Translations under genes and position numbers: made by a program | NCBI RefSeq assembly: GCF_014641855.1 | Contig: NZ_BMII01000016.1 | Span: 1 to 64,000 of the forward strand | Direction of reading: 5' to 3' | DNA: 64,000 nucleotides | From: Shewanella inventionis | GTDB lineage: Bacteria > Pseudomonadota > Gammaproteobacteria > Enterobacterales > Shewanellaceae | Notes under the pieces: generated by a model | The model's input: only the letters and a program-made list of their open reading frames with translations | What the model was told of the DNA's origin: nothing | Databases searched by the model: none | Shown: positions 7,964 through 18,530 of the stretch, piece by piece | Layout of the letters: every line of letters begins with the position of its first letter | Numbering within the stretch: position 1 is the first letter of the stretch

Positions 7964-8341
7964 TTATTGCCGTATCCCTTTAGGGTATTTATGGTGTCGG
8001 TAGCTTGACCGTCGCATAAACAAGTAAGCGCCATAGGTGGCTAAACACAAAGCAAATAGCGTGCTCGAATCTTTGGGGTAAAAACGATAAAGACTGAGCG
8101 CCGAAAATACATAGATAAAAGGCATTAAACCGTACAAGGTCTCAGGTAATGCTCCTGCTTTACGTTTGCGCTTGGGATCCGTGCGACGATTTTTAGAGCG
8201 TAAGTTATAGATGTGAGCACCGTATAAATACACCACTATTGAAGCCGCAAGGGCGTAACTTGGTTCTAGCAAAAATATGCTAGCTGTGCCAACAATCATG
8301 TAGCTGTATGGCAATAGTTCGTATATTGGTTTGATTAACAT
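7964..8341 (-). CDS. Small membrane protein of unknown function
   Basis: The protein has 125 residues. I chose ATG at 8341 because GGAG sits five bases before it; a GTG two codons upstream is inside that site. There are about four hydrophobic segments (roughly 10-25, 28-45, 74-88, 93-108), a strongly basic loop in the middle (NRRTDPKRKRKAG) and a basic C-terminus, which suggests both face the cytoplasm. No family is recognised. The gene converges on trpR with a gap of 28 bases and no obvious terminator between them. Confidence 0.75.
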   Translation of the reverse strand: MLIKPIYELLPYSYMIVGTASIFLLEPSYALAASIVVYLYGAHIYNLRSKNRRTDPKRKRKAGALPETLYGLMPFIYVFSALSLYRFYPKDSSTLFALCLATYGAYLFMRRSSYRHHKYPKGIRQ

Positions 8342-8479
8342 AAGCACTCCGTCGCTATGTATTAATTTTTATATGAGTAGGCAATTAGTAAAGGATCATC
8401 ATGGTTTTGTTGTCCATTTCCACCATGGGGATAAGTCTAACTAATTGTTGTTTTCTGATTAAAGTATAACGTAAATAGA

Positions 8480-8510
8480 AAGGCACTGCCTAGAACTTAG
8501 ACAATGCCTT
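8480..8510. terminator. slyD terminator
   Basis: A long stem starts AAGGCA / TGCCTT and continues for about 12 pairs with two G-T wobbles. T-rich sequence follows on both strands. It lies downstream of the slyD stop. Confidence 0.75.
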
Positions 8511-8561
8511 GTTGTTTTTTCAATCTTTCTGATGACGCAGAGTGAGTTTTACTCAGCGTTA

Positions 8562-9128
8562 TTAGTGACAGCCACAGCCACCATTACCATCACACCCTGG
8601 TTTTTCTGAGCCACACGAACCGTGTTCATGGTCATGATCGTGTCCGTGACTCCCACAACCACCTTGCGCATGAATATGGCCATGTGCAAGCTCTTCTGCA
8701 CTCGCTTCACGTACAGCAATCACTTCAACGCTAAAGTTTAATGACTGGCCAGCTAGAGGATGATTACCATCAACTACAATGACGTCATCTTTTACTTCAG
8801 TAACCTGAACAGGGCGTTGACCTAATTCTGTTTCGGCAATAAAACGCATGCCAGGAATAATATCTTCGATGTCACCAAAAGCACTGATAGGGACTTCTTG
8901 CTTTAGGCCAGGGTGGTACTCACCATAACCTTGAGCTGCGGGGATATTGGCTTCTACTTTTTCGCCAGCGGATTTGCCTTCTAAGACTGATTCGAGACCA
9001 GGGATTAAGTTTTCTGTCCCATGTAAGTAAACCATTGGTTCACCTTCAAAAGAACTTTCGATCAATTCACCTTGCTCATCAGATAAGCGGTAATGAATCG
9101 TGACCGCTGCATGTTTTGTAATTTTCAT
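8562..9128 (-). CDS. slyD: FKBP-type peptidyl-prolyl isomerase SlyD, metal-binding
   Basis: Cytoplasmic prolyl isomerase and chaperone that also supplies nickel to hydrogenase in E. coli. The start at 9128 is set by GGAGG seven bases upstream and by homology. Of 188 residues, the first ~150 hold the FKBP fold split by the insert-in-flap chaperone domain. Typical motifs are VTIHYRLSDEQGELIESS, the VYLHGTENLIPGLE segment, and DGNHPLAGQSLNFSVEV. The last ~35 residues are a metal-binding tail with many His and Cys residues (GHDHDHEHG, CGCH at the end). The gene is monocistronic, with its own terminator. Confidence 0.95.
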   Translation of the reverse strand: MKITKHAAVTIHYRLSDEQGELIESSFEGEPMVYLHGTENLIPGLESVLEGKSAGEKVEANIPAAQGYGEYHPGLKQEVPISAFGDIEDIIPGMRFIAETELGQRPVQVTEVKDDVIVVDGNHPLAGQSLNFSVEVIAVREASAEELAHGHIHAQGGCGSHGHDHDHEHGSCGSEKPGCDGNGGCGCH

Positions 9129-9547
9129 ATCGCCTCCAATTCGTGATTTGCGCATCATACCGTATTTTACGAGTCGCCTGCGACGATAAACATCAGTTTT
9201 TGCTTATTCAATCACAGCTTTTTTTATTTTGTAGCCAGTTAAATGTCAAAATTGAGGTTATGTTGAAAATAAATCACTTTATGCGGCACATTGTCACTAT
9301 GCTGTTTCAGTTTGTGTTTATCTCGCGTTCCTCTTTGTGATAATTGTTAGATACGTATTTTTGAATATTTTAAAAAATCATTATAAACAGATGTTTAAAT
9401 TTTATAGCGCCGTGTTAAGTGTGATTTTTAGCCGATTTAGGGAGAAAAAAACTGACCGAATGTCGTTATTGCTAAACTGTGAAGTTTGAAAATAATATAA
9501 ATCAACTTATTTTTAAAAATAACTAACAAATAAACTGTAAGCAGGGG

Positions 9548-9576
9548 TTGACAAGTCTAGGTAAAAAAAGCAATTC
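9548..9576 (+). promoter_or_regulatory. Candidate thr operon promoter
   Basis: A perfect TTGACA (9548-9553) lies about 85 bases before thrL. The -10 at 17 bases spacing (CAATTC) is poor, so the assignment rests mainly on the -35 and on position. Confidence 0.4.
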
Positions 9577-9600
9577 TGTTACCCAATGTGTATCAGCTGA

Positions 9601-9630
9601 TTTAGCGGCAACTCTGTATTTGCCGCTAAA
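9601..9630. promoter_or_regulatory. Stem-loop directly upstream of thrL
   Basis: TTTAGCGGCA and TGCCGCTAAA form a perfect 10-bp inverted repeat with a 10-base loop, ending six bases before the thrL ATG. There is no T-run on either side, so it is not a normal terminator. In RNA it would sit just before the leader start codon; in DNA it could be an operator. Confidence 0.6.
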
Positions 9631-9636
9631 ATAAAA

Positions 9637-9720
9637 ATGAGATTGTTAATGTTGACCATCATGCTCGTTGTAATTACTACCATTACAACCACCACTATCA
9701 CCATAGTGGGGGCGGGCTGA
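9637..9720 (+). CDS. thrL: thr operon leader peptide
   Basis: The 27-residue leader contains eight Thr and five Ile codons, including a run ITTITTTTIT at 13-22, and ends GAG as E. coli ThrL does. Ribosome stalling at these codons when Thr or Ile is scarce would prevent the attenuator from forming. No Shine-Dalgarno sequence is seen before the ATG at 9637. Internal ATGs at 9649 and 9661 keep the control codons and are alternatives. It is followed by the attenuator and thrABC. Confidence 0.88.
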   Translation: MRLLMLTIMLVVITTITTTTITIVGAG

Positions 9721-9779
9721 TTACACCCTAAAAGATTTGTACAACAAGCCCGCTTCCCACAATAGAAGCGGGCTTTTTT
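9705..9779 (+). terminator. thr attenuator with antiterminator segment
   Basis: The terminator stem is AAGCCCGCTTC (9746-9756) / GAAGCGGGCTT (9765-9775), followed by a T-run. The 3' end of thrL (GTGGGGGCGGGCT, ending at 9718) can instead pair with AGCCCGCTTCCCAC, giving an antiterminator of 5 plus 7 pairs. Both states are therefore visible in the sequence. Confidence 0.9.
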
Positions 9780-9838
9780 GTTTTTAATTCAATAATATTA
9801 AATTATGGTCACCATGCTTTGGTGGCAGGGAGAAGTAA

Positions 9839-12307
9839 ATGAAAGTAATGAAATTTGGCGGAACTTCGCTGGCAAATTGGTCTCGTTTTTCAATGGCAGC
9901 AGATATTATTGCAGACTCTTCAGTTACAGAATCTGTTGCTACGGTACTTTCTGCCCCTGCTACAGTGACTAACGCATTGCTTGAAATGGTCGATTTGGCC
10001 GTTAGCCAACAAGATTATCAAGCTGTTTTAGACCACATCAACCAAGTATTTAGCAGTTTGTTTACCGAAGCATCTGTTTCACTTCTTAATGCGCAACAAT
10101 TTGAACAATTATCAGCAAAACTTGCGGCGCAAATGTTGGTTTGGCAAGACAAACTCCATGGTATTAAGTTGCTTGGTGAATGTCCTGACAGCGTACGAGC
10201 GCAAATTGTGGTGACGGGTGAGCGCTTATCCGCAGCATTAATGGAACAGGTTATGCTGGCTAAAGGGCTGTCGTCTTCACAATTAGACCCCGTTGCTATG
10301 TTTTTAGGTCAAGGCCAACCATTAGAGTCTGTGGTTGATATCAGCGTGAGTAAACCTCGATTTGCAAACCTGCCTTTAGATAAATATCGTGTTTGGGTGA
10401 TGCCTGGTTTTACCGCTGCCGATGCCCACGGAAATGTGGTGACGTTAGGGCGTAATGGTTCTGATTATTCAGCAGCTGTATTAGCAGCATGTTTAGATGC
10501 ATCAAGCTGTGAGATTTGGACAGACGTAGACGGCGTGTACAACACTGATCCTCGTGTTGTAGCGGATGCTAAACTTTTGTCGCAATTAAGTTATCAGGAG
10601 GCGATGGAGCTGTCTTATTTCGGTGCAAAGGTATTGCATCCTAAAACAATTGCGCCTATTGCTCAGTATCACATTCCTTGCTACATCAAAAATAGCTTCA
10701 ATCCTTCGGCTCCCGGTACTTTAGTGTCCAATGAGGCAGATAAAACAGGGTTGCAAGTTAAGGCGATTTCTAATTTAGATAACCAAACCATGTTTAACGT
10801 TTCAGGTCCAGGAATGAAAGGCATGGTGGGGATGGCAAGTCGTACTTTAGCGGCCATTTCTCGCAGTGGTATTTCTGTGTCGCTTATTACACAGAGCTCA
10901 TCTGAGTATAGCATCAGTTTTTGTGTGGCGACTCATGAGGCAAACAAAGCCAAATCTGCGTTAGAACAAGAGTTTGAGCTTGAAATAAAAAATGAGTTGT
11001 TAGAGCCAATTGAGCAGCGTCAAGACCTGTCGATAGTGTCATTGATTGGCGATGGAATGAAAACCCACAAAGGCGTAGCCGCTAAGTTTTTTAGTGCATT
11101 AGCTAAAGCGAGTGTGAACATTGTTGCTATTGCTCAAGGATCATCAGAACGCTCGATTTCAACCGTTATTCAGCAAAAAAAGACAAAGCACGCTATAGGT
11201 GCCTGTCATCAAGCCTTTTTTGATGTGCAGCAATATGTTGATGTCTTTTTAGTGGGCAGCGGCAATGTAGGGGCTGGATTGTTGGATCAAATTAAGCAAC
11301 AAACAGCCATGTTAAAAGAACAACATATCAGTATTCGCGTATGTGGTATCGCCAATTCTCGCCAAATGCTGCTCAATAGCCAGGGGATAGATCTTAATGA
11401 ATGGCAATCATTATTAGCAGAAAAGGGCCAAGATTACGATTTAACTAAGTTACTCGAATGGGGTCAAGAACAGCAATTGTTAAACCCAGTTCTCGTTGAT
11501 TGTACCTCTAGCGAACTGGTTTCTGATTGTTATATTGAAGTCATGAATGCAGGCTTCCATGTGGTGACTCCTAATAAAAAGTCGAACACTCGTGATTATG
11601 CTTATTATCAAGCACTACGCCAAACGGCATTGGCCCAGCGTCGACAGTTTTTATATGAAACCACTGTCGGGGCAGGTTTGCCTGTTATTGATAACTTGAA
11701 AAAACTGCTTTATGCCGGCGATAAGTTGCACAAGTTTAACGGCATTCTTTCTGGTTCGTTGTCGTATATTTTTGGCATGTTAGATGAGGGCATGAGTTTG
11801 TCTCAAGCAACTGCTATTGCGCGCGAAAAGTGCTTTACAGAGCCAGATCCTCGTGATGATTTAAGCGGTATGGATGTTGCCCGTAAAGTACTTATTCTTG
11901 CTCGTGAAGTAGGGTTGCCGCTTGAGCTCTCAGATATTAATGTTGAGTCAGTTCTGCCTGCATCATTTGATGATTCAGGTGATGTTGAGCAGTTTATGGC
12001 TAACCTAGCATCTCTTGATGTGGCGATTTCAGAAAGAGTCGCCGCGGCTAAAGCCCAAGGTAAAGTGCTACGTTATGTTGGCCAAATCGATGAGGGGCAA
12101 TGCCATGTAAGAATCGTTGAGGTTGATGCCACAAATCCATTATACAGCGTTAAAGGTGGTGAGAATGCGCTTGCGTTTTACAGCCGTTATTATCAACCTA
12201 TTCCTTTTGTGCTTAGAGGTTATGGTGCCGGTACTGATGTTACCGCAGCAGGTGCTTTTGCTGACGTGTTAAGAACCCTAAACTGGACTCGTGAGGTTGG
12301 GCTATGA
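9839..12307 (+). CDS. thrA: Bifunctional aspartate kinase / homoserine dehydrogenase I
   Basis: Carries out the first and third steps from aspartate to threonine. The 822-residue protein has an N-terminal kinase ([25 protein letters not shown] around residue 200), and two ACT-type regulatory repeats (about 310-460, including [15 protein letters not shown] and [15 protein letters not shown]). The C-terminal homoserine dehydrogenase has an NAD(P) motif ([11 protein letters not shown], ~472) and the catalytic region with TVGAGLP and [15 protein letters not shown]. Size and order match E. coli ThrA (820). It is the first gene after the attenuator and overlaps thrB by four bases (ATGA). Confidence 0.97.
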   Translation: MKVMKFGGTSLANWSRFSMAADIIADSSVTESVATVLSAPATVTNALLEMVDLAVSQQDYQAVLDHINQVFSSLFTEASVSLLNAQQFEQLSAKLAAQMLVWQDKLHGIKLLGECPDSVRAQIVVTGERLSAALMEQVMLAKGLSSSQLDPVAMFLGQGQPLESVVDISVSKPRFANLPLDKYRVWVMPGFTAADAHGNVVTLGRNGSDYSAAVLAACLDASSCEIWTDVDGVYNTDPRVVADAKLLSQLSYQEAMELSYFGAKVLHPKTIAPIAQYHIPCYIKNSFNPSAPGTLVSNEADKTGLQVKAISNLDNQTMFNVSGPGMKGMVGMASRTLAAISRSGISVSLITQSSSEYSISFCVATHEANKAKSALEQEFELEIKNELLEPIEQRQDLSIVSLIGDGMKTHKGVAAKFFSALAKASVNIVAIAQGSSERSISTVIQQKKTKHAIGACHQAFFDVQQYVDVFLVGSGNVGAGLLDQIKQQTAMLKEQHISIRVCGIANSRQMLLNSQGIDLNEWQSLLAEKGQDYDLTKLLEWGQEQQLLNPVLVDCTSSELVSDCYIEVMNAGFHVVTPNKKSNTRDYAYYQALRQTALAQRRQFLYETTVGAGLPVIDNLKKLLYAGDKLHKFNGILSGSLSYIFGMLDEGMSLSQATAIAREKCFTEPDPRDDLSGMDVARKVLILAREVGLPLELSDINVESVLPASFDDSGDVEQFMANLASLDVAISERVAAAKAQGKVLRYVGQIDEGQCHVRIVEVDATNPLYSVKGGENALAFYSRYYQPIPFVLRGYGAGTDVTAAGAFADVLRTLNWTREVGL

Positions 12308-13263
12308 ATCAAGCGGTAAAGGTAAGCCAAGAGATGCTTACTGTGTATGCGCCAGCGTCAATGGGCAATGTAGGTGTAGGTTTTGATTTACTGGGCGCAG
12401 CGCTAGCGCCCATCGATGGCTCATTACTTGGCGATAGAGTGATGATCAGTGCGGCTAGCAGTGGGGTTCATTTTAGCCAAGTAGGCCAGTGGGCTCATAA
12501 ATTACCCGCTGAAGGTAAAGACAATATTGTTTACCAATGTGCTGAATTTTTTTTACAGAAGCTGGAACGCCAAGATGGCGTTAAGATTAGTTTAGAAAAA
12601 AATCTTCCGGTTGGGAGTGGTTTAGGATCGAGTGCGAGCTCGGTCGTTGCTGCGCTTTATGCGTTAAATGAGCATTTTGGTAAACCGTTTGATGAGCAAG
12701 CTTTGCTAGGGCTAATGGGTGAGTTTGAAGGTAAGATTTCAGGCAGTGTGCATTATGACAATGTTGCGCCATGTTATTTAGGTGGCATGCAATTAATGCT
12801 TAATGCAAGCAATAAAGCTTGTGCCGCTATTCCCAGTTTTGATAACTGGTACTGGGTAGTAGCCTATCCTGGTATTTCATTGTCTACGGCAAAAATGCGT
12901 GAATTACTGCCAGCACAATATGACAAATCAGTCGCCATTGATTTTGGTCGTTACTTAAGTGCTTTTGTTCATGCCAGTTACCAACAAGATGCCCCATTGG
13001 CCATTGAGATGCTTAAAGATGTATTAGCTGAGCCATATCGTGCCGCAGCGATCCCAGGTTATACCGATGCACGAGCTGCATTAGCTGAGCTGGGTATGTT
13101 AACCACGGGGATTTCAGGCAGCGGCCCGACATTATTTAGTGTTACCGATGATCTCGCCACCGCAGAAAAAGCAAAAGCCTGGTTGATTGAGCATTATATT
13201 TCTGAATCTGGTGGGTTTGCACATGTGTGTAAACTTGATGAGTTAGGCACTCGCTGCGTTTAA
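12304..13263 (+). CDS. thrB: Homoserine kinase
   Basis: Phosphorylates homoserine to O-phosphohomoserine, the substrate of ThrC. It is a GHMP-family kinase of 319 residues. It begins with the conserved [20 protein letters not shown], has the phosphate-binding loop [13 protein letters not shown] at about residues 101-113, and has the C-terminal GHMP motif [14 protein letters not shown] near 270. Its ATG overlaps the thrA stop, so translation is coupled. It ends 42 bases before thrC. Confidence 0.97.
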   Translation: MNQAVKVSQEMLTVYAPASMGNVGVGFDLLGAALAPIDGSLLGDRVMISAASSGVHFSQVGQWAHKLPAEGKDNIVYQCAEFFLQKLERQDGVKISLEKNLPVGSGLGSSASSVVAALYALNEHFGKPFDEQALLGLMGEFEGKISGSVHYDNVAPCYLGGMQLMLNASNKACAAIPSFDNWYWVVAYPGISLSTAKMRELLPAQYDKSVAIDFGRYLSAFVHASYQQDAPLAIEMLKDVLAEPYRAAAIPGYTDARAALAELGMLTTGISGSGPTLFSVTDDLATAEKAKAWLIEHYISESGGFAHVCKLDELGTRCV

Positions 13264-13305
13264 CTCGACATTATTTATTTTTTGAATTTAAAAAAGGCAG
13301 TCGTA

Positions 13306-14589
13306 ATGGAATTATACAATTTAAAACATCCATCACAGGTAGTTAATTTCAGTCAAGCGGTACAGCTGGGATTAGGCAAAGACAGAGGGTTGTTTTTTCC
13401 AAAATCGATCCCTGTGTTAACTGATATTGATGCATTGTTGGCATTACCTTTTGCTGAGCGAAGCAAAAAGGTTTTAGGGGCTTGGTTGGCCGATGAGCTT
13501 GGTCAAGATAGTGTTGATAAGCTTGTTGATAATGCTTTTACCTTTGATGTGCCTCTAGTCAACGTTGATGAAAAGCGCGCTTGTTTAGAGTTGTTTCACG
13601 GGCCTACATTAGCCTTTAAAGACTTTGGCGCCCGCTTTATGGCTCAGTGCGTTAACTTACTTGCAGGTGATAAAAAGCTGACTATTTTAACTGCAACCTC
13701 AGGCGATACGGGGGCTGCGGTAGCTGATGCATTTTATGGCTTAGATAAAGTGAATGTGATGGTGCTGTATCCCAAGGGGAAAATCAGCGAGCTACAAGAA
13801 AAGATGTTTACTACGTTAGGTAAAAATATCCATACCGTCGCTGTGACTTCAGATTTTGATGCTTGTCAGCACCTTGTTAAGCAAGCATTTGACGACAGTG
13901 ATGTGCGTGATGGTTTAGCATTAAACTCTGCTAACTCAATTAATATCAGCCGATTGTTAGCCCAAATTTGTTATTACTTTGAGGCAGTTGCTCAGTCGAA
14001 AAAAGCGGGTAATGATGACATTGTTGTTTCAGTGCCAAGCGGTAACTTTGGTAATTTAACCGCGGGATTGTTTGCAAAAGCAATGGGTTTACCTATTAAA
14101 CGTTTTATTGCTGCAACTAATAGCAATGATACTGTACCGCGTTATTTGCACGATGGCGCTTGGCAGCCACATAAAACAGTGGCGACTATGTCTAATGCAA
14201 TGGATGTTTCTGAGCCAAGTAACTGGCCAAGAGTTGAAGCCATTTGTGAGCAAATGGGCTGGCCTTTATCGTTAGTGACAGGCGTTGCTTTGTCCGAATC
14301 AGAAACGGCTTTGGCATTAGCCGAGCTTTATCAATTGGGCTATCAGTCTGAGCCACATGCTGCTATTGCGGCTCAAGCATTAACGTTGGGGTTAACAGGG
14401 AGTGAAAGAGGGATTTTCCTTGGCACCGCTCACCCTGCTAAATTTAAAGATGTGGTCGATCAACAATTATCGACGGATTTGCCTTTACCTCCTGAATTAG
14501 CCGCAGTTGCACAAAAGCCCATATTATCTGCAGAATTAGACGCCGATTTTGAGCAGCTAAAAGCTCATATGTTTTCTGTATTAAAGTAA
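13306..14589 (+). CDS. threonine synthase thrC: Threonine synthase
   Basis: PLP enzyme that converts O-phosphohomoserine to threonine. I placed the start at ATG 13306, preceded by AAAAAGG eight bases earlier, because the protein then begins MELYNLKHPSQ like E. coli ThrC (MKLYNLKD...). A TTG at 13282 would add eight unrelated residues. The length of 427 compares with 428 in E. coli. The PLP lysine lies in LAFKDFGARF, and the phosphate-binding loop is TATSGDTGAAVADA; SVPSGNFGNLTAGL is a second cofactor contact. It is the last gene of the attenuated thrLABC operon. Confidence 0.97.
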   Translation: MELYNLKHPSQVVNFSQAVQLGLGKDRGLFFPKSIPVLTDIDALLALPFAERSKKVLGAWLADELGQDSVDKLVDNAFTFDVPLVNVDEKRACLELFHGPTLAFKDFGARFMAQCVNLLAGDKKLTILTATSGDTGAAVADAFYGLDKVNVMVLYPKGKISELQEKMFTTLGKNIHTVAVTSDFDACQHLVKQAFDDSDVRDGLALNSANSINISRLLAQICYYFEAVAQSKKAGNDDIVVSVPSGNFGNLTAGLFAKAMGLPIKRFIAATNSNDTVPRYLHDGAWQPHKTVATMSNAMDVSEPSNWPRVEAICEQMGWPLSLVTGVALSESETALALAELYQLGYQSEPHAAIAAQALTLGLTGSERGIFLGTAHPAKFKDVVDQQLSTDLPLPPELAAVAQKPILSAELDADFEQLKAHMFSVLK

Positions 14590-14608
14590 CGTCTTGGTTT
14601 TGCTCTAA

Positions 14609-14647
14609 CACCTAACACGCAACAGGGTTGTGGTTAGGTGTTTTTTT
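14609..14647 (+). terminator. thr operon terminator
   Basis: CACCTAAC / GTTAGGTG forms the stem, followed by seven T residues, 20 bases after the thrC stop. Confidence 0.88.
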
Positions 14648-14766
14648 ATATTCCAATATTATGATCTTGGTCATACCTCATTTTGCATATCATGGTGTAG
14701 ATTAGAAAAAGCACCAATATTGGCTATTATTTATACATGGCTGTTACGAAATGACGGGAGAAGGTT

Positions 14767-15312
14767 ATGTTGCAACGTTTAATGCGCGATCATAAGCATA
14801 TTGCCATTTTGTTGAATATACTTTCCAATAAATTGGCTCGATTAGCTGAGGGGCATGGGGTTAACTTTAATCTTGTCAGGGATATTGTTGAGTATATGCA
14901 AGGTTATGCCGAGCATAGCCATCACCCATTGGAAGATATTATTTACGATTACTATAGTAATAAGGCCGGTTTGGCAAACTGTGGCCAGTTATATAACGAA
15001 CATCATAAGTTAGCAGAAGCGTCAGGCTCATTGATTTATAGTCTAAATATGATTTTATCTGATGTGGTTATTTCTCGTGAGAAATTAATCAAAGATCTAG
15101 GAGATTATATACAATTACAGCAATTACATATGGAGTACGAAGAAAGAGAGGTATTTCCGCTTTTTGTCAGCACGTTAAATGAGAATGATTGGGATAGGGT
15201 ATCGGTTCTTTGTCAACAACGTCTTGTGGATGACCCTTTATTTAATGACAATGATAAATCCATGTTTGAAGAGTTACGTGCTTACATAGAGAAAGCTGAA
15301 AACCCAATCTAG
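14767..15312 (+). CDS. Hemerythrin HHE domain protein
   Basis: The 181-residue helical protein carries the pattern of iron ligands typical of the hemerythrin-like family. These are His in MRDHKHIAIL (helix 1), HSHHPLEDIIYD with paired His and Glu (helix 2), HHKL (helix 3) and HMEYEEREVFP (helix 4). Such single-domain proteins bind a di-iron centre and are linked to oxygen, NO or iron-sulfur repair responses. The exact role here is unknown. A ribosome binding site (GGGAGAAGG) precedes the ATG. It stands alone, between the thr terminator and its own terminator. Confidence 0.88.
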   Translation: MLQRLMRDHKHIAILLNILSNKLARLAEGHGVNFNLVRDIVEYMQGYAEHSHHPLEDIIYDYYSNKAGLANCGQLYNEHHKLAEASGSLIYSLNMILSDVVISREKLIKDLGDYIQLQQLHMEYEEREVFPLFVSTLNENDWDRVSVLCQQRLVDDPLFNDNDKSMFEELRAYIEKAENPI

Positions 15313-15335
15313 CGTCTTGTTGAATCATGCCTAAC

Positions 15336-15362
15336 AAAAAGAGCGCTAAATGCGCTCTTTTT
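15336..15362. terminator. Bidirectional intrinsic terminator
   Basis: AAAAAGAGCGC / GCGCTCTTTTT with a 5-base loop, between the hemerythrin gene (+) and the DUF3545 gene (-). Confidence 0.9.
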
Positions 15363-15402
15363 AGTGATGTTAGCGACAATCAAAGATTGTGCGTTGGGGT
15401 CA

Positions 15403-15588
15403 TTAGAGTACTAATGTACTAACATCGAAATCGAATGAATCATCGATATCTTGCAATTCCTTGAGTAAACGTTGTTTATCTTTAATGGCTTCAATTTCAC
15501 GCCATTTACGTTTCTTTGACGAGCTTTTTGAGCGGCTTGGTCTTTCAACAACTTCGTCTAGCGCACCACCATAGTCTAATCGATCCAT
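15403..15588 (-). CDS. DUF3545 family small basic protein
   Basis: The 61-residue protein starts MDRLDYGGALDE, followed by a very basic stretch (RPSRSKSSSKKRKWREIEAI) and an acidic end. I chose ATG at 15588 because AGGGAGG lies seven bases upstream; the longer frame to 15642 has no ribosome binding site. This matches my memory of the DUF3545 family of Shewanella and relatives, whose function is not known. The basic centre suggests nucleic acid contact, but that is inference. Confidence 0.8.
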   Translation of the reverse strand: MDRLDYGGALDEVVERPSRSKSSSKKRKWREIEAIKDKQRLLKELQDIDDSFDFDVSTLVL

Positions 15589-15713
15589 GGTAACCTCCCT
15601 TGTTATTATGATGTCTCTCAATGAATAAGTATCATATTTCAACTATAGGGTGCAACACTTGTGTTGCATTTTAGTTACTAAAAAATCACAGTTTAGTGAA
15701 TTTGCTAGAAAAC

Positions 15714-15748
15714 AATAATGCCGTTCAAACAAGTTGAACGGCATTATT
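15714..15748 (-). terminator. pgi terminator
   Basis: A 15-bp perfect stem AATAATGCCGTTCAA / TTGAACGGCATTATT with a 5-base loop lies just after pgi on the minus strand, followed by TGTTTTC. The poly-T is weak but the stem is strong. Confidence 0.75.
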
Positions 15749-15785
15749 AATTAACCACGCTTTATCGGTTCACACTAGTGGGCTT

Positions 15786-17423
15786 TTATAATTTACCTTG
15801 ACGATATAGGTTGATTAAAGCATTACTTGAACTGTCTAGTTCTGTTGCATCTTGGTCTGCACCAATGCGCTCTAGTACATCATTGCCTAACTGCTTACCA
15901 AGCTCGACACCCCATTGATCAAATGAGTTAATTTGCCATATTGCACCTTGCACAAATGTGCGGTGTTCATATAGCGCAATTAATGCGCCTAAGGTGGTTG
16001 GGGTTAGTTTATCCATTAATAAGGTATTGCTTGGTTTGTTACCCGACATCACCTTATGTTTGGCAATAAGTGCTTTTTGCTGCTCATCAAGTTTACTGTT
16101 ACTGAGCTCTGCTAATGCTTCTTCAAACGTACGACCTTGCATCAATGCTTGAGTTTGTCCAAAGCAGTTTGATGCTAGCTGATCATGATGTTCACCCAAA
16201 GGATTATGACTTTGTAGTGGCATGATAAAGTCAGCAGGAATTAACGCAGTACCTTGATGCAGTAATTGGTGATAAGCGTGTTGGCCATTTGTGCCTTCGC
16301 CTCCCCAAATTACCGGGCCAGTACTGTAATCTACATCAGTGCCATTAAGGGTGACTGACTTGCCGTTACTTTCCATATCAAGCTGTTGGAAGTATGCAGG
16401 TAAGCCACGTAAATAATGATCGTAGGTCAAAATTACATGAGACTGTGCACCATGGAAATTACCATATAACACAGACAGCATAGCCATAATCACCGGCATA
16501 TTTTGCGCTAAAGGGGCTGACACAAAATGCTCATCCATTTGGTGAGCACCATCAAGTAAGGCTTTAAAGTTATCCATCCCAACTAATAGCGCAATAGGTA
16601 AACCAATTGCTGACCACAAAGAATAGCGTCCACCAACCCAGTCCCACATTGGGAAAATGTTGTTGGCATCCATTCCAAATTCAGTTGCTTTAGTGACATT
16701 GGATGTTACGGCGACAAAATGCTTTGCAATATCTTGCTGTGTCGCGCCTTGGGCTAAGAACCAGTCTTTAGCACTTAACGTATTTGTGAGCGTCTCTTGA
16801 GTGCCAAATGACTTTGATGACATGACAAATAAAGTTGTCTCAGCATTAAGGCCTTTAAGCTTTTCACAAATCGATGTTGCATCAACGTTGGCGACAAAGT
16901 GGCAATTAAGCCCTGCATGCCAATAAGGTCTTAACGCTTGAGAGACAATCTTAGGCCCAAGAAATGAGCCGCCAATACCAATACTGACTACATCTGTAAT
17001 GGCTTTACCTGTGTAGCCTTTCCATTGTCCTGATTGAACTGACTCAACAAATTCGGCCATTTTGGCTAGGGTTTGTTGTACTTCTGGTACGATATTAGCG
17101 CCTTCAGCGATAATCACTTGATCGGCTTTGCTTCTAAGGGCGGTATGCAATACAGAGCGCTGTTCTGTATTGTTTATCACATCACCTTTGAACATGGCGC
17201 TAATTTTTTCACTTAAATTGGCTTCATTCGCCAGTGAGAAGAGCAGTTCAAGTGTGTCACTGTTGATGCGGTTTTTAGAATAATCTAAAAACAGCCCACA
17301 AGCCTTAACACTCATTTGTTCAAAACGTTGTGGGTTTTGATCAAACAGTGTGCGCATATGAGGTATTTGACTTGTGTGAGCTTGCAGTGCTTTCCACGTA
17401 GCGCTTTGAGTGAGTGTAGTCAC
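15786..17423 (-). CDS. pgi: Glucose-6-phosphate isomerase
   Basis: Interconverts glucose 6-phosphate and fructose 6-phosphate. The 545-residue protein has the family signatures: [15 protein letters not shown] and the [13 protein letters not shown] phosphate loop, [32 protein letters not shown] with the catalytic Glu and His, and the C-terminal [10 protein letters not shown] with the catalytic Lys. It follows tal by 19 bases in the same direction, so tal-pgi is an operon linking the pentose phosphate pathway with hexose phosphates. Confidence 0.97.
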   Translation of the reverse strand: MTTLTQSATWKALQAHTSQIPHMRTLFDQNPQRFEQMSVKACGLFLDYSKNRINSDTLELLFSLANEANLSEKISAMFKGDVINNTEQRSVLHTALRSKADQVIIAEGANIVPEVQQTLAKMAEFVESVQSGQWKGYTGKAITDVVSIGIGGSFLGPKIVSQALRPYWHAGLNCHFVANVDATSICEKLKGLNAETTLFVMSSKSFGTQETLTNTLSAKDWFLAQGATQQDIAKHFVAVTSNVTKATEFGMDANNIFPMWDWVGGRYSLWSAIGLPIALLVGMDNFKALLDGAHQMDEHFVSAPLAQNMPVIMAMLSVLYGNFHGAQSHVILTYDHYLRGLPAYFQQLDMESNGKSVTLNGTDVDYSTGPVIWGGEGTNGQHAYHQLLHQGTALIPADFIMPLQSHNPLGEHHDQLASNCFGQTQALMQGRTFEEALAELSNSKLDEQQKALIAKHKVMSGNKPSNTLLMDKLTPTTLGALIALYEHRTFVQGAIWQINSFDQWGVELGKQLGNDVLERIGADQDATELDSSSNALINLYRQGKL

Positions 17424-17442
17424 GAGTAAAGCCTCCTACTGT

Positions 17443-18396
17443 TTAGCTTAATTTGCTTTTTAGCATAACTTCAAGTTTGCCCTGATCGATGGCAAAGTTA
17501 CGAATACCTTCTGCTAACTTGTCAACAGCCATTGGGTCTTCATTAAAGTCCCAACGGAATTGCTCTTCAGTCAATGCCGCAGGTGCCTGAACAGTTGATG
17601 TAGCAGCAACTAGCTTGCGGCTAATTGTGACATCGCTGTTCGCGAGTTCCTCAAGTAATGCAGGGCCAATAGTTAGGCGATCACAGCCAGCTAATTCGAT
17701 TATCTCACCGATGTTTCTGAAGCTTGCACCCATCACAACAGTGCTATAGCCGTGTTGCTTGTAGTAGTTGTAAATTTCAGTTACTGAAACCACACCAGGG
17801 TCAGTTTCTGCGGTGTAATCTTGACCTGTGTCTTTTTTATACCAATCTAAAATACGGCCTACAAAAGGCGAGATAAGGTATACGCCAGCTTCAGCACAAG
17901 CTCTAGCTTGAGCAAAACTAAACAGTAAGGTTAAGTTGCAGTTGATACCTTGCTGTTCTAATTCTTTGGCTGCGCAAATGCCTTCCCAGGTGGAAGCTAA
18001 TTTAATTAAGATACGAGATTTGTCGATACCTGCTGCTTGATAAAGCTTAATCAGTTTATGTGCTTTATCAATTGAGCGTTGTTTATCAAACGATAGACGA
18101 GCATCAACTTCTGTAGAGATACGGCCTGGCACTAATTTTAAAATTTCAACACCGATGTTCACAGCCAATTTATCGCCTGCATCTTCGATTTGTTGTTCAA
18201 TATTGTTGCTTTGTGTTTTTGCCCATGCAATTGCATCATCAATAAGCGGCGCATATTCTGGAATTTGAGATGCTTTTAAGATTAATGATGGGTTGGTGGT
18301 CGCATCTTCAGGCTGATAACGCTTAATTGCCTCTATATCGCCAGTGTCAGCAACGATGGTAGTGAATGATTTGAGTTGCGCGAGTGTGTTGGCCAT
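17443..18396 (-). CDS. tal: Transaldolase
   Basis: Transfers a dihydroxyacetone unit between sugar phosphates in the non-oxidative pentose phosphate pathway. The 317-residue length equals the E. coli TalB type. The Schiff-base lysine lies in [13 protein letters not shown] at about residue 131, with DATTNPSLI near the N-terminus and the VMGASFRN segment near 225. The ribosome binding site is GAGAGGAAAT. It is the first gene of a two-gene operon with pgi. E. coli talB also lies close to thrABC, so this placement is conserved, though pgi is not there in E. coli. Confidence 0.96.
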   Translation of the reverse strand: MANTLAQLKSFTTIVADTGDIEAIKRYQPEDATTNPSLILKASQIPEYAPLIDDAIAWAKTQSNNIEQQIEDAGDKLAVNIGVEILKLVPGRISTEVDARLSFDKQRSIDKAHKLIKLYQAAGIDKSRILIKLASTWEGICAAKELEQQGINCNLTLLFSFAQARACAEAGVYLISPFVGRILDWYKKDTGQDYTAETDPGVVSVTEIYNYYKQHGYSTVVMGASFRNIGEIIELAGCDRLTIGPALLEELANSDVTISRKLVAATSTVQAPAALTEEQFRWDFNEDPMAVDKLAEGIRNFAIDQGKLEVMLKSKLS

Positions 18397-18530
18397 GAAA
18401 ATTTCCTCTCGATAAGCAATAAATATAGAACTATATCGTTATTAGAAGCGATTTTGCGGATTATTCCAACTTAAATTGTAAAAAAATTACGAAATAATCC
18501 ATTATTTACGCCCTGTTTAGGTGGATATTG

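Larger units (their letters stand above)
9129..9636. other. Intergenic region between slyD and the thr operon
   Basis: AT-rich, 508 bases, no convincing reading frame. It must hold the slyD promoter on the left and the thr promoter on the right. The only structured elements I see are the TTGACA box and the stem-loop listed separately. Confidence 0.7.
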
